This document shows positions 24,426 to 37,117 of a stretch of 64,000 nucleotides of DNA, one piece after another. Made by a program: the position numbers and the translations under genes. The DNA is taken from positions 124,001 to 188,000 of the forward strand of contig AJFK01000576.1 in NCBI GenBank assembly GCA_000467715.1, written 5' to 3'. The stretch's first letter is position 1. Every line of letters starts with the position of its first letter. A model generated the notes under the pieces. It was not told the DNA's origin and made no database searches. It saw nothing but the letters and a program-made list of their open reading frames with translations. This DNA is from Hysterium pulicare CBS 123377. Lineage: Eukaryota > Ascomycota > Dothideomycetes > Hysteriales > Hysteriaceae.

Positions 24426-25685
24426 CACATCAGACGGCCTCGCTATCGATACTGGCACGTTTCTCCCAAGTCCTTTGCGTTTTGCTTTGACCCATTCGCT
24501 CTTGCTCTCCGTGCCTCTAGCCCTCATGCACTGATACCGAGTATTATCTGGTGGTGTGTTTCTGCTTGTTCGGTATGGCCGTGCTGATGTGTTGCGGACG
24601 CCAAAGGGACGGGCGTGGAGAAACGGTGAATGCATCCCAGCCAATCCTCAAGCCCTCGCTTAGCTAGCCTGAAACATGCAAGCCTCAAAGCGCCGTACAG
24701 CCGGAGGTGTCTTCAACTCCAGCGCCTCATCAGCGCGCGACGTCCTGTCGTTCAACATCGCAGATTTCTCTCCCTCACGCCTTTGATACATTGAGTTCCT
24801 GTCTTGCAGTGATGAGGTCCGCTGAAGCTGTTCTGACGCGTCAACTCCACCTGCACAATGCCTTCGCATCCCCACTGCGAACCTCTCCCGCTCGGAGCAA
24901 ATCATACTCAGCTGTCGTGGACGTCAGAAGTATGGACGGATTGACACTTGAACAATCGGCGTGTCGCCATCGCCAATGAGGTTGAGGGAGGTGAAGCGTG
25001 AAGCGAAGTCACTCGCCTGGCCAAACGCGAAATCCTTTCTTCAATCAAACATTGCAAGGGGCAGACCACACGAGGCCATTGAAGAGACTGCTCTGCAAAT
25101 ATGTGCGCGTTTGGTGTGGCGCCTTGGAAGGTATTTCTAGACCATGCGGCGGCTACAGAACAGGTCCACGTTGAAACAGAGATCGCCCACCCGACATCTG
25201 GAACGAAAAAGCTTAATTCATACCGGGTTTGCTGCGTTTCGGTTTCGATAGTCATTTGTGCAACCTGTTGATTGGCTTCTGTGCCTTCACTATCCGCTAC
25301 CACCCAGCTGTCTCACGACAATTCTTTTCGCTGTTTAAAAGAGGTGCTCCCCGGTGAAGAAGTTCACAATGCCTTTGTGTGTTTTTGCCAAGGACAAAGA
25401 GTCGCGTGGTGCGGCCTGCAAAGGTCTTTGTCTCTTACATTGTGTTTGGTGAATCGTTGCGCCAAGCCTTCCTGTTTTATATACCTTTACCTTTCACTCC
25501 ACGTACAATTTTAATTCCTTTTCGCAAACTTACACGCGTCTGCAACAACAACAAAGCTTACTCTCAGACGTTCAGCAAACAAACCTTTTCAACACTCATT
25601 TCAACTTCACTTCTTGCTGGTCAGGAAATCACCATTCGTTCAGAACAACCCTGCCGTTTACGCAGCGCCTAAAGACCTTTGCAAC
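24426..25685. other. Intergenic, leader of the DUF7492-like gene at right
   Basis: No supported gene. The stretch from about 25480 to 25685 is rich in C/T and CAA runs, as is common in fungal 5' leaders, and leads into the next gene. Confidence 0.4.
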
Positions 25686-26924
25686 ATGCGTAGTCTCACC
25701 GCACTCCTTTGCGGAGGTTTCTTGCTCGGACAGGCTGCTGCGCATTCCTGGATCGAGCAGATGATCAATATCGACAGCGACGGAAAATACGTTGGCGACT
25801 GGGGATATCCTCGTGGATTCGTGGATAAAGGAATACAGCCCTTCGACCAAAATGCCGATGTGTACATGCTTCCACCATTGGCAGCTCAGCCACCACTTAT
25901 CAATAAGACCGATCTACTCTGTCACCCGTCGCAGCGAACCCAGAATCAGTCGGACAACTACCCGCGTCTACAAGTTACCCCAGGTGGTTTCTTCGCCTTG
26001 CGGTACGCTGAAAATGGTCACATCACCAAGGCGAATCTACTCAAAGGAAAACCAGAAAAGGGGGGAACAATCTTCGTCTACGGTACGACTCAGCCAAAGG
26101 ATGACGAAACGCTTGTCAATGTTCTTCAGTGGTCGAAAGATGGCTCTGGGGGTGACAAGAATGGCATTTTGATAACCGCTGAGGATTTCGACGATGGACG
26201 ATGTCATCAGCTCAATCCAGGCAATCCAATTGCGGACCAACGATCGAAAGCGTTTCCCAATTATGCTCAAGGCCAGGTAGGAGATGGTCCAGGCGATTAC
26301 GACGTATACTGCGAGACGGATATGGCCCTCCCAAAAACGGCTCCTGTTGGCAAAACATACACCCTTTACTGGGTATGGCAATGGCCTACGGCACCCAACC
26401 AAGACCCCGGCCTTCCGTTTGGCAAAGACGAATACTATACCACCTGTATGGATGTAGAAGTCGTTAATTCCATCAACAAGAATGCAAACCGGTCGCACAC
26501 GATTACTCAACAAGATGCAGCCACTCAGGCCGTCTCCGACTTTGCCTCTCGTACCGCCATCACGACCGACCCTGTCAAAGGCGAGATTCCAGCGTCTGCA
26601 TATGGATTGGCAACTGGAGCACCAGCCCCAAGTGCGACAACGTTCCAGACTTCCGGTGCCGCGGCTCCAACGATCATTGGTTCATCAAACAGCCTCAGCA
26701 TTCCGTCTATCACTAGGTTTACTAGTGGACAACACCCGACGCAATCTGCTGATGAAGGCGATGCTGTCACAATCACAGTCACCGAGCATGTCACGGTCAC
26801 GGCTCCCTTAAGCATCCAAACCATTGCTGCTCGAGCTGAACCTTCAGCCGCTGACGCACATGCTCGCATGAACTCGCATCTATCGAAGCATGGCTCAGCC
26901 AAGTTTCGGGGTCGGCTGCACTGA
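25686..26924 (+). CDS. Secreted DUF7492-like protein, possible histidine brace
   Basis: An intronless gene of 412 residues. Residues 1-19 form a signal peptide (MRSLTALLCGGFLLGQAAA) whose predicted cleavage leaves His20 as the first mature residue, followed by SWIEQM. The globular part (about 20-262) has cysteines near 80, 173, 209 and 254, an internal His112 in YAENGHIT, and a conserved-looking YTLYWVWQWPT/YYTTCMDV end. This pattern fits what I recall of the fungal DUF7492 family. A mature N-terminal His plus a second His is the copper-binding geometry of lytic polysaccharide monooxygenases and related copper proteins, so a copper site is a reasonable guess but not shown. The C-terminal 150 residues are Ser/Thr/Ala-rich and probably disordered and glycosylated; I see no GPI signal. 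The ATG chosen gives the signal peptide; the frame extends 24 codons further upstream. Confidence 0.82.
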   Translation: MRSLTALLCGGFLLGQAAAHSWIEQMINIDSDGKYVGDWGYPRGFVDKGIQPFDQNADVYMLPPLAAQPPLINKTDLLCHPSQRTQNQSDNYPRLQVTPGGFFALRYAENGHITKANLLKGKPEKGGTIFVYGTTQPKDDETLVNVLQWSKDGSGGDKNGILITAEDFDDGRCHQLNPGNPIADQRSKAFPNYAQGQVGDGPGDYDVYCETDMALPKTAPVGKTYTLYWVWQWPTAPNQDPGLPFGKDEYYTTCMDVEVVNSINKNANRSHTITQQDAATQAVSDFASRTAITTDPVKGEIPASAYGLATGAPAPSATTFQTSGAAAPTIIGSSNSLSIPSITRFTSGQHPTQSADEGDAVTITVTEHVTVTAPLSIQTIAARAEPSAADAHARMNSHLSKHGSAKFRGRLH

Positions 26925-27617
26925 TAGCGCCTGCTTCGCTAGGCACACTTCACACGTCGCGCACTCTTCATGAAATGAACACTGTGGCATACACATGGAG
27001 CGCCTGGCGTGCTTCTTCTCTTGTCTTATTATACTTCATACCCTGCATTTGCATTTTGCATGGCGTAGCATAGCATGGTTTGCATTTTCACCTGCATTCG
27101 CCCAGTAAGCCTTGAGCTGAACGGATGGAAAACATTGATCGGCGGATCGTTTGCATAGCATACTGAAAAGGTGTTCGGGGTCACTGGCGTTCCAACTAGT
27201 ATACCTACGACTGGGCGGATGTCTGTTTCTTCTTCTTTTATGATTGTCTTCATGGCCGGCAGGTAGGGTGGACTGCATTATCGTCCAAGACCCGGTGTAG
27301 CATAGCTTGAAAACCGGACTCAAACCGAGTCGAGATGTACTGTGTACTTCTAACGGAGGTTTTTCGTTATTATTTTATGTGAAAGTGCGGACATAAGTGA
27401 TTGTGATATTGAACGATGTCCGCATAAAATTGGCTTCCGAATGCAACGGCAATCAGCTCAACCTCGGATCCAAGCTTTTCCCCACATTCAGCGAGCCGAC
27501 TACTAGGACCTCTGTCGTAGAGCCGCGGTAACATCTTAATCATGTATCCATTCTGTATTCGTACCATCGTCAACATGACCTGGTCTTTGGTGCAACAGAA
27601 CCGCATCTGTTTTTGCC
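26925..27617. other. Intergenic region
   Basis: 693 bp between two plus-strand genes; nothing recognisable beyond expected terminator and promoter sequence. Confidence 0.4.
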
Positions 27618-29656
27618 ATGCCATCCACAAAGGGATTCGTGAATGAGCCCTCTTCACATCCTGGACCTCCTTCTAGCTCGACCGACGGCTTTTTCCAGGC
27701 TGCGCCGGAACTGACGAGTTTATTTGAGGAGGATGAAGCTTTTAAGAGGGTCTTCTTTTGTGAGTAGGATGCCAGATGCTTTCTTCATACCTCTGCGAAT
27801 CAAACTGAATAGCTATAGTTTACCTCCCCCAATCCGTCCAAACTGCAACAACCCCTGATTTATCACGCTTTGGATCCCTTGTCCAGTCTCCCCAAATACT
27901 AACTTGGACTGCTGATGCGGAACGGAATCCTCCCTACCTCCGCGCCTTCGACACGTGGGGTCGCCGCTCCAATACCCTAGTAACTAGCGAAGGCTGGCGG
28001 AACCTTCAGGACTTAGGCATCAAAGAAGGCATCGTTGCCATCGCCTATGAAAACGAGTTCGGTGCATTCAGCCGCCTCTATCAGCTCTTCAAATATCATC
28101 TATGGACTCCAGCAAGCGCGCTTGTGACGTGTCCGTCTGCGATGCATGATGGTGCTACGAAACTGTTGGCCGTACAGCTGGCGACGACTGGGAATATGGG
28201 CGAGGTCGACCGGCGGGTTTTTGAGAACGCTTATAAGCATCTCACATCGAGGAATCCAGAAGTGGCCTGGACAAGCGGGCAATGGATGACGGAGCGTCCG
28301 GGTGGGAGCGACGTTAGGAATACGGAAACTCAGGCTACATATACGCCTGCGTTCATAGAGGGAGTTAGCACACGGGATGTTGATGGTCTGCCGCTTGGCC
28401 CCTGGGTCATCAATGGCTTTAAATGGTTTTCCTCGGCGACCGACTCCCATATGTCTGTTGCGCTTGCCAAGACACCTTCTGGCGCTCTATCAACTTTCTT
28501 CATCCCCATGCGCCGACAGGTTCCGACTTCTGGATTAGAAGACTGTCAAACTGAGCTCAATGGCATCACGATTCAGCGCCTGAAATCTAAACTTGGCACA
28601 CATGCTGTTCCCACAGCGGAACTCGTTCTCGACGGAACGCGCGGATACCTACTCGGTGAACTGGGGCAGGGGACCAAGACTATCTCTACAATACTCAACG
28701 TTACACGTCTGCACAATGCAATATCTGCCGTTGGGTACTGGGGTGCCGGTCTCGCCATCGCTCGAGCCTTCACACGCGTTAGGAAAGCAAGTGGAAAACT
28801 GCTTACGGAGATCCCTGCACACATGCACTCATTGGCTTCTGAGCATGTAGAGTATCGGGGAATGATGCATCTTTCATACTTCGTTGCCGCATTACTAGGC
28901 ATTTCGGAGACGTCTACGACAACGTATACCACGTCGCACGCTCCTTATCCAGTGCAAGACTCTCAAACGTCCGCCGCCGCAGCCGCCCACCTCGACATCG
29001 ATGTCGAAATGGCACCCATACTTCTTCGCCTTCTGACTCCCATCAGCAAGGCGGTTCCTCCTCGTGCAGCTATTGCTGGACTGCAAGAATGTATGGAGTG
29101 CCTGGGTGGTGTAGGCTACCTCGAGAACGAGGAAGTACAGTTCAATATAGCACGTCTTTTCCGTGATGTGAATGTACTCTCTATTTGGGAGGGTACCGTG
29201 AACGTTATTGCTGATGACGTTTTGCGGGTGCTGAAAAGCCCACGAGATGGAAAGACCACACTTCGAGCTATACAAGCATGGTTTGATACAACTTTGGAAG
29301 CGTGGGAAAGTGAAGAGGAGTGGATATCGTACGCAGCTACTGTGAGGACTTTATGGAATCAGATGAAAAATGTCGTTGAGACAAAGAGTGCGGATGAACT
29401 GAGGATCAAGGGAAGGGAGATCATGTGGGAGTTGAGCTGGCTGGTAGTCGCTGTCTTGCTGGGGCAAGATGCTAGGAAAGATGGAGATGCTGTCGCTCAG
29501 GAAGTTTGTAAGAGGTGGGTTGAGAAGAGGATAGGTAGCAGTGGTGTGAAGGACCTGGATGAGGAAGAGAGGGACTGGAAAGTCATTGCTTACTGGGATA
29601 AGAGGATTGTTTTTGGCGATAGTGAAGGGCTGGTGGAAGAGAAAGCGAAACTATAA
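27618..29656 (+). CDS. Acyl-CoA dehydrogenase family protein (AidB-like)
   Basis: Exons 27618-27759 and 27819-29656 join across a 59-nt intron (GTGAGT...CTATAG) to give 659 residues. The flavin-binding middle domain is clear: QWMTERPGGSDVRNTET near residue 205, FKWFSSATDSHMSV, then KSKLGTHAVPTAELVLDGTRGYLLG. The C-terminal helical domain contains LQECMECLGGVGYLE and a WEGTVNVIADDVLRVL segment. This order and the long N-terminal extension are those of the AidB/ACAD11-like branch rather than short mitochondrial dehydrogenases. AidB itself is linked to alkylation-damage defence; fungal members are largely uncharacterised. No mitochondrial or peroxisomal signal stands out. The splice site was chosen because it links the N-terminal frame to a long frame without ATG upstream of residue 150. 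Confidence 0.88.
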
Positions 29657-30187
29657 CCCTCGATAACGATATCAACTTGGACTTCAATACAAACGCATCG
29701 GCTGTGCACTACGCTGAGCGAGTGGTGCCTCGAGACATATTGTACCTTGAAGGCTCTATGGGATATGAAAGCTAAGTGCGCCGAACGAATCGTGGGTGCT
29801 CATACAATGTTTAAGTTTATAAGATAAAATATAAACACATGATTCGGGAAACTATAGATTTCTCTCCGTTTAAAGCTCGTGTATGCAATGGTATATACAT
29901 CCTCAACTCTTGATCTCTTTCTACATATAAAAGTATGGGTTTCTCTTGTATTTAATTGGTATACTAGAAGTTTCAAAGTAGTTTATAGATAAGAGAATAG
30001 TTTTCAGGGAACACGTCTAGCGCTATCCAGTTTCTACGAAGTGGCTTGAATGGCTGATCCTCGATTCTCCGCTAGTGCAAGGCCAACTTGGCTGGCGAGA
30101 AGTGCAACACTCAGCCCCGCCAGCTGCTGGCAGTTTGACGGAAGTATCATGTGCTGAGAAGGCTTGAAAACATTACAATTGAGAGAA
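29657..30187. other. AT-rich 3' flank of the acyl-CoA dehydrogenase gene
   Basis: AT-rich tracts with TATATAAA-like stretches near 29820-29990; no gene seen. Confidence 0.35.
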
Positions 30188-30588
30188 GCGCGTGCTGCTA
30201 GTATCTCCGAAAGTCATCTTCTCGGGAAGACTGCCTCTCAGCGTTAAAAGAACAAACTAACACGTGGCGATCCAAGTATGAAGCACTCGATAAATTATAC
30301 TCGCAGCTTCGGTCTAAGCACTTTGATCTTCTGCAAATCTTTAAAGGATATAAGCTACATGACGTGGAGAGTAAGGAGAAGATACTAACCCTAACCCAGA
30401 CTTTAAAAGGGAAGAATTTGGAGATAGCTGACTTGACTCGACAGAAGGAATGGGCGATCTCGGAACGAGATGTCCATATGAAGAAGGTTGAGCGGTTGGA
30501 GGAGGTTGAGGTGAGGGATGTGGACCTTAGGGTCATGGAGGTAAACTTAGAGGAGCTGGCAGTGCATGGGGGACTTGGTGATCATTAG
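30188..30588 (+). pseudogene. Orphan coiled-coil coding fragment without a start codon
   Basis: A frame open from just after a TAG at about 30185 to a TAG at 30586-30588 encodes about 130 residues with strong coding character: charged heptad-like sequence such as LTQTLKGKNLEIADLT and MKKVERLEEVEVRDVD. It has no ATG before the MKKVERL segment near the end. It could be the last exon of a gene whose other exons I cannot find, or a gene remnant. An intron acceptor at the TAG itself is conceivable. Surroundings are AT-rich and gene-poor. I cannot assign a family; generic coiled-coil proteins give similar patterns. Confidence 0.3.
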
Positions 30589-31190
30589 TGAGGTATACCT
30601 GGTATAGCATGATCTCATGCAGGTATTTCATAAGGATGCCCTGATTTGCGGGTATACTAGAAATGATGTACCTGTCGTCCTGCCTGAAGGTCATGGTCAG
30701 TTAAGCCTTGGTGCAAAATAGCCATGATAGACAGGCACATCCGACAGCATAACACCTTACGTGGTGATTCCAGGTGGACATTTTTGCATGTTTTTTCTGA
30801 CTATACAAGCATATACATAGAAGTAAGAGTACTTAGGTACTAGCAACGCTTGCGTCAGTAAAAGTACTATACGGCCTAGCGTAAAGACTAGACCATATAT
30901 GTAGGAAGTAAACATAGAATATAAACATAAGTAGAGGTTTCGAAAAGCATAAATTCCGTCTCTACCTAAGACTCTTTGTATCTATGCATAGGACAAGTCA
31001 TTACAGTTGGCAGATAGACAAGAGAAGCCAGGACAATTCACGTGATCACACCTTATCCGAAATTCTTGGCGAAATAAGCGAGCGACGCCAAAATTCCCAC
31101 AACCCCGACTCCAAATCATCAGCCAACGACAACACCCGCTGCTATATCCTCTAAACCAGACTCGATCCTCTCGATCTCACATCTACCACA
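30589..31190. other. eS21 upstream region
   Basis: About 600 bp with AT-rich repeats of TAAGTA/ATATA type up to 30950, then more GC-rich promoter-like sequence before eS21. No gene seen. Confidence 0.4.
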
Positions 31191-31559
31191 ATGGAGAACG
31201 AACGCGGCGAGCTCGTCGATCTGTACGTCCATTTCTATCCAGCAATAAACCCCAAAGCCCCCCGGCAATGCTTTTAGGAGCCCCCGCCTTCAAACCATCT
31301 CCTATAGCTTCTGCTAACCTCGAAATACAGATACGTCCCCCGCAAATGCAGCGCCACTGGCCGCATCATCAAAGCCAAAGACCACGCCTCAGTCCAAATC
31401 AGCATTGGCAAGGTTGACGAAAACGGACGATACACGGGCGAGAACCAGACATATGCGCTCTGCGGATTCGTGCGCGCTATGGGCGAGAGCGACGATTCGT
31501 TAAACCGGTTGACACAGAAGGATGGGTTCTTGAAAGGTGTATGGAGTGCCAGCCGGTAA
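31191..31559 (+). CDS. RPS21: 40S ribosomal protein eS21
   Basis: Exons 31191-31222 and 31331-31559 with a 108-nt intron (GTACGT...ATACAG) give 86 residues, against 87 in yeast. eS21 is a small-subunit protein needed for late 40S maturation. The whole family sequence can be read: [20 protein letters not shown], then [40 protein letters not shown] and [11 protein letters not shown] at the end. The intron falls after Asp10-Leu, a usual place near the N-terminus. The next gene, RTC1, is convergent. Confidence 0.95.
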
Positions 31560-32842
31560 ATGGTGGGCTTGAAGGGAGACGTGGGGTGAGTTCCTGGGGA
31601 AAAATGATTATTAGGTTGAGTGAGTCAGCTAACCAGGCACTATAGGAGTTCCGGACTTCGACTTTTCGAGGGCATCGGAGGTTTGCGGAATACATGACAT
31701 GGGTACATGGGAATCTTTCTTCATTTCTCGGCATCTGTAGCTAAGACAGCCTGACGTCGAAACGGCATGATACGATCCATGAACCGGCGAGGGCAAAGCA
31801 AATCAACAAAAGTCACAAACTTCATCTGCATCTTCATCGGACATGCATCTCAACCACCTTACACTTTACTTGGTTAGCATACTAACTAAGTTTCATTGAC
31901 CAGAGCATTTCAGTCGCACAGCCCGCATACCCCAATGTATTCTGTCTCATCTATTCGTTTGAACTTGACATCCTCATCCAGACCATGCTACGAGAGTTAC
32001 ACCATGTTCTTTATTCCAATTTATATGACGTGGAACAAAGACCAAACACAGCCCTTCCTTTGTCCTCCTTATATCCCCCCAACCAACCACAACCAACCCC
32101 AACCAACCCGGCTCCCACTCACTCACTCAAGCCACCTCGGTCTACACGCTCCCCATGGACTTGAGGCGGTCGAGTTGAACATTTCTAAAGCCGCAGATTA
32201 GGAGACCGCCTTCTGATGAGCGCCGTTCTTACTGAGTTTCTTGTAGCGGTGCACAGATACGGGCGGGACATCTCTATATTGAGTTGTTGGTCATAGTGAA
32301 GCGAGTTTGTAAGGCACTGAGTGGGTCTTGTATAATAAATGCGGTATATAGTGATGTTGTCCGTTAAGGAGTGAAATGGCTAGAGAATCACTTTGGTTCA
32401 GTGGAACCACCTGGCTATGACACAATTTCGTAGAGAATGTATCCAACAGTCCCAGGCATGTTTTTAACATACAGCTCTAATGTTTGGGCATTTGGTTCAA
32501 ATACAGCAGTGACTTGTGCTCTGACGTGCGCAGCAGAGGTGCATTATTAAGTATTATTGGTGATACATTTCAATGCTACATGATTAATGATTAACCCCCA
32601 CGATCTACTACAATACAGTCCTCAACCACAAGCAGATGCAACATAACCCAAACTCCGGATTTCCAGGCTGAATAGAGAGGATACCCCGAACCCGCGGAGA
32701 TACGAGCAACTGGCCCAAGCTCCAATGCTCGCGTGTCCAATTTCCTCATTCCAACACTTCCCACGAAGCGGTGAGCAACGTGTGCATGAGCGTCATATTA
32801 CGCCCCAAAAATGCCGTTTTGGGAGCTCCGTGGCGGATGAGG
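31560..32842. other. Convergent intergenic region between eS21 and RTC1
   Basis: 1.28 kb of non-coding sequence as far as I can tell. A short CCAACC-rich simple repeat lies near 32078-32112. No gene is supported. Confidence 0.4.
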
Positions 32843-35800
32843 CTATACCTGTCTCTTCCCAGCAGGGGTGCCACTTAGATCATCAGGTACAACGACCCTG
32901 ACTCTTCTCGCTTCACCCCCATCTCGCCTCGTAGTTCCCACTCCGCTTCCACCTCCCACTACAGGGCCCGGTCCCGCTCCTCCACCATCTCCCAAAGCAC
33001 CACGAACAACACCCACCGCCCTGCTCTCCCCAACCTTCCATTCGTCCCCTCGAACGACTTTTCTACTCTCCTTCTCAGCTTTGCGTCCTTGAGCTTCTTT
33101 GATCCTCTGCTCACGTCGACGACCACGTACGCAGTCGCATAAACAACCTTCTGTTGCGCATGCGCCTTCGGACAAATATGTGTTGGAGAACCAGGCTGAG
33201 AGGCAGGCAGTATGACCGCCATGGCCACAAAGTGGACACCAAGTCCAGAGGGTTGGGCGAGGAGAGGCAGGAGTCGTGGGAGTGGATGGGGATGGAGAGT
33301 CTGTGGTACCATCGAAGTAAGAGTGAGCAGCGGTTGCTGCACTGGGCGGAGAGGTGAGAGAAGCTCGTTTGCGACGATTCTCAGGTTTCGACGTCGATCT
33401 AATCTTTGCCTTTTTCTTTGCCGCTACACTTTCGAAAGCCGGATAGCGAGCCCAGCAGATGGGACAGGGGGCTTGTGCGCGCTTGCATGTCTCGCATTTC
33501 ATCTTGTCTCGTGGGTTGTTAATTGGGGATTTGCAGCTTAGACATAGTAACCCGAGTTGTGTGTCTTTGAGCGCTTGCTCAAAGACAGCTGGGTATGTTG
33601 GGTAGGCGAGACGACGGAGAGAGGCGGCGACATTGAACAGAGAAAGACCATGTAGCTGTGTGTGGTAAGTTAGGAGGATGGATTCGGCTTGGTAAGGGTT
33701 TATGCCTGTTTCTAAGAGGTGCGTAAGCTGCGTGGAGAGGACTGTTTGAGTTTGGGTTGGCGTAAGACCCAAATTAGTGAGATGATCCGCGTAGTTAGCC
33801 AAAATATCGGAGGTGTTAATATTCGTTGCAGAATTGAAAAGAGAATGTGTTCGAGGAAGAAGAGGAGCTAGCAAAAGCAGAAACTGAGACGATGTCTGAG
33901 CGTCAGAGAGAGTGCTGGTATGGTAAGCAAGGATTTCTCGAAGCAGATTGATAACAGAAAAAGCGGTCCCCTCCTCGGCATCGAGTCCGGTGGCTTGAAA
34001 ATCTGACAATATGATTGGATCTTCGGCAGAAGGATCGAGTGCCGGCGGAGCCGTCTCCGTCGCGTGCGGTAGATTGATAGGTAACGCCTTCTGGCCTTGG
34101 GGAGACGCGAGGTCTTCATGCACGTCTGGCACGATGGTCCCACTTGCCTCCATGTTCTCGGCGTACTCTGGAGATGATTCGGAAGCGTCGCCCTTACTAC
34201 TCATGTACGCTTCAGATTCGGAGCTATCATGGCGGAGCAATTGATTGTTCCTGCGCAGATTCTCAATATCCTTGAGTGCTCGGTCTCGACTTGCATACTC
34301 GACACCATGGTCCGTGACATTACGGGCCGTACCTAGTTGGTCCGCTTGATCCTGCGGCTTATTCCCGCTTGATTTACCAATAAGCTTAGAGGTGGGCGAG
34401 TACTGGATGCTTGCACCCAGGCTATCTGTACCGGCTGTATCACCTGCGGGATGCTGATCTAAGATATTACCCAGTGTGCCGGAACGACTGTTGCCGAAGC
34501 TCGAGTCGGCTGGCGGATTCGACCATTTCTCCGGGATAGAATCCATGCTTTGCGAGTGAGACTTGCCGCTGGCGTAAGAGCTTGGCATAGATGTCCCCCG
34601 TTGCGAATCAGTCGAGGCCGAAAACATGGCGAAACTCTCGTCCGAGTTGTGGCGGTCAAGACGGGGTGGTATTTTGATGTTGATCCCCTGCATGTGTGGA
34701 GGGTCCAGACTAAGCGGTGCCCGGGGTGCTGCCCGCCAGCTGCCGATCAGAGCTCGCCGCACGTCGAGATCGTTTGATGTATTGTACCAGTGCGGCCCAT
34801 TGAAACTTGGGCGTCTTAGTGCGTGGGATTTGTTTGCGGTTTCCGGCGACAAGTAGTCTTCCCCGTTTCTCGCATGCGGCCCCGCCAGCGCAGGAGGTAG
34901 ACTAAGCTCTTCCTCGTGGTCGGGATCAGGGAGGGAAGGGAGTTGTGTATCAGATACTAGGGTGGAATTCGTCACCGGCCTGGCGAGTGGGGTGGCAAGA
35001 TTTGATGTACTTTCCCTCATGCCATAGGGCGGCTGCTTCTCTGGCCCCAGGATGGCACGAACAGCGGGGTTTGGGGGTACAGTATGTGGTCTGTCATGCG
35101 CCAGCTGGCCCTGAATGGAGGTTGCGTTGTTGTCAGATGGGCTTGGACGTTTGTGCTCGTGCTCAAGCCGTCGCCTCCTGTGTAATTCTGCTCTTCGCTT
35201 TGCTGCAACTGCGATTGATGCACCCACTACCCTCCATGTTTCTGCCAACCGGTAAAAACCAGCTCGCTGTGCATACTCAGCATTCTGCTCGAAGATTCGC
35301 TGGAGTTCATTGAATGACTGCAACGTCGGAGGATCCGGGAGGGGTATAGCCTTGTACTTCTGAGCAAGATAGGTAAAAGTAGGAATGTTGATTGATCCAG
35401 GAAGAATTCCACGGAACGCCACTTGATTCGCCTTAAAAGAGTCATTGTGCGATGCCATCGAGTCGGTCAAGCACATGACTTTGGGCGCTGTTTCGGAAGA
35501 TGGAGGCGTACCTCCAAATGATTTGGTCGATCTGTTGCTAGCTGTTCTGCCATGGTGTCTCTTGAAGGAAGAGCTAAGAAAGCTGTCGCCCACGCTGTCA
35601 TCAGCCGAGCTGCGAAGGCTGTTCTTCTCTGGACTGCTGCGTTTCTCTCGGTTATCACCATTGTACGTGTCGTCAGTCGAATAGTCGAGGCCCGAGCGTC
35701 TACGTCGCGGTCGTTTTTGGACAAATCCGCCAATCTCTCCACGAGGCGATACTGCAAACGCCTGCAAGTTCCGCCGATCGACGACCTTTGGCGAGAAGTG

Positions 35801-37117
35801 TACATCTGTCTGCGTGAAAATTCCTTCTCGTCCAACCGTCCAGAGGAAGTCACGCGAGTGCCATAGCAAGTCTGACGGCGCACTACTGTAGCGATTGATC
35901 TCTCGAAAAGGCAAAAATGGACGTCGAAAATCCCAGACATGCACGACTGAATGATCGCGGTCGTATGACGTTGCTAGCTGTGTACATTGATAAGCACCCT
36001 TTTCATGGAATTCGTCAGACCAGTAAGGCGGTCTCCATCTTGCCTTGTAGACAGGGTAAGGCGTTCGAAGGACATATGCAGGCTTTTGTCTACGAACATC
36101 GGTAGAAAAATCCCAAACCTTGACAGTCTTGTCAACACTTGCGCTGAGTAGATGTTTACCGTCCGGATGCCAGTCGATAGACGTGCAAGTCTTCTGCTCG
36201 TGGGCATTGATTTTGAGCTTGGGGCCCTTGTTATGTCTGAAGTCCCAACGCTGTATCACACCATTATCAGTGCCGAATGCGAATTCAACGCCATCGGTGG
36301 GTGACCATTGTACGTCGCGGATGCCTTCACTCATTCCAGGAAATTTATCTCTACTTGGACATGTCATCACATCTTTTCTCATGTCTCTCAAGTCCCAGAG
36401 GCGAACAGTGGCATCTTGACTTCCCGAGAGGAGTAGATAGCCCTGGTGAGGATTGAAGGCAATCTTGTGAACTTGACGGTGGTGTTCATGTAATCGAGCC
36501 AATTCCATGCCAGCTCTATTGAGGTCGTACAAGATGACTTTTCCATTGGTGGCTGCGGTTGCAATATGCGTGTTGAATTGTCCATGGGACCATTTCACGT
36601 CATGGATTTCGAGGGCCTCTCTATGTCTGGCAGAGGCAGCAGGCCCAGATGTGGTGTGTGCAGCATAGTTGATAATGGCTGCTCGAAGATTGGTCTCTTC
36701 AGCACACTTTGCATCCTGAATTCGAAGCGTCTTCAGGATCTCCCGGCCTGCAAGAATAGCGTGGGTCCTGTCACGATTGACATCGAGGGCTGTAATCTCA
36801 AGGCCGGTCTTATGGCTTGCATCTTGGGAAGAGCCGGAACTTATCCTATGAAACGATTCAGCGACAACATGCACAGGGGCCGGCTAGATGGCCACGCGAG
36901 AGCGGCTTCAAGATGGCCGGGTCAGAAGGAGCCACGCTGCGCCAGATATAGCAAAACACACTCACCCTAATGGGAGTCTGGGTACCGGTCTCCCCTTCTT
37001 TTCGGCGCTGGGCGGGCGGGAGCCATAGCCGGCCAACGGCTGGGTCACGAATCTCGAGAAGTAGCTGTGCTTGACTGGAGGTAACGGAGGAGGCTCAGGG
37101 ATCCGGCGCTCACTCAT
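32843..37117 (-). CDS. RTC1: RTC1/SEA2 (WDR24 homologue), GATOR2/SEACAT subunit
   Basis: Exons 36966-37117 and 32843-36845 encode 1384 residues. Residues about 60-390 form WD40 repeats (HQGYLLLSGSQDATVRLWDL, HLLSASVDKTVKVWDF) of a beta-propeller. A long Ser/Pro-rich linker follows, then an alpha-solenoid stretch (about 990-1130) and a C-terminal zinc RING-type domain (CPICWARYP ... CPLCGHGGHTACLSAWF ... CLCDC). This order is that of Rtc1/Sea2, which at the vacuole surface belongs to the SEACAT (GATOR2) complex that counteracts SEACIT and keeps TORC1 active. The 120-nt intron was placed from GTGAGT to a TTCATAG acceptor because it alone keeps frame (PLG-ISSGSSQ); a nearer TAG acceptor at about 36876 breaks the frame. 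The fungal protein's basic tail after the zinc domain is typical of the family. Divergent from the ABC gene. Confidence 0.9.

Noticed and set aside
30385-30397. CTAACCCTAACCC, two telomere-like units
   Set aside because: Only two units and inside a coding-like fragment; not a telomere or interstitial array.
36876-36885. A CATCTAG acceptor for the RTC1 intron
   Set aside because: Using it shifts the reading frame; the TTCATAG acceptor at 36846 keeps frame.
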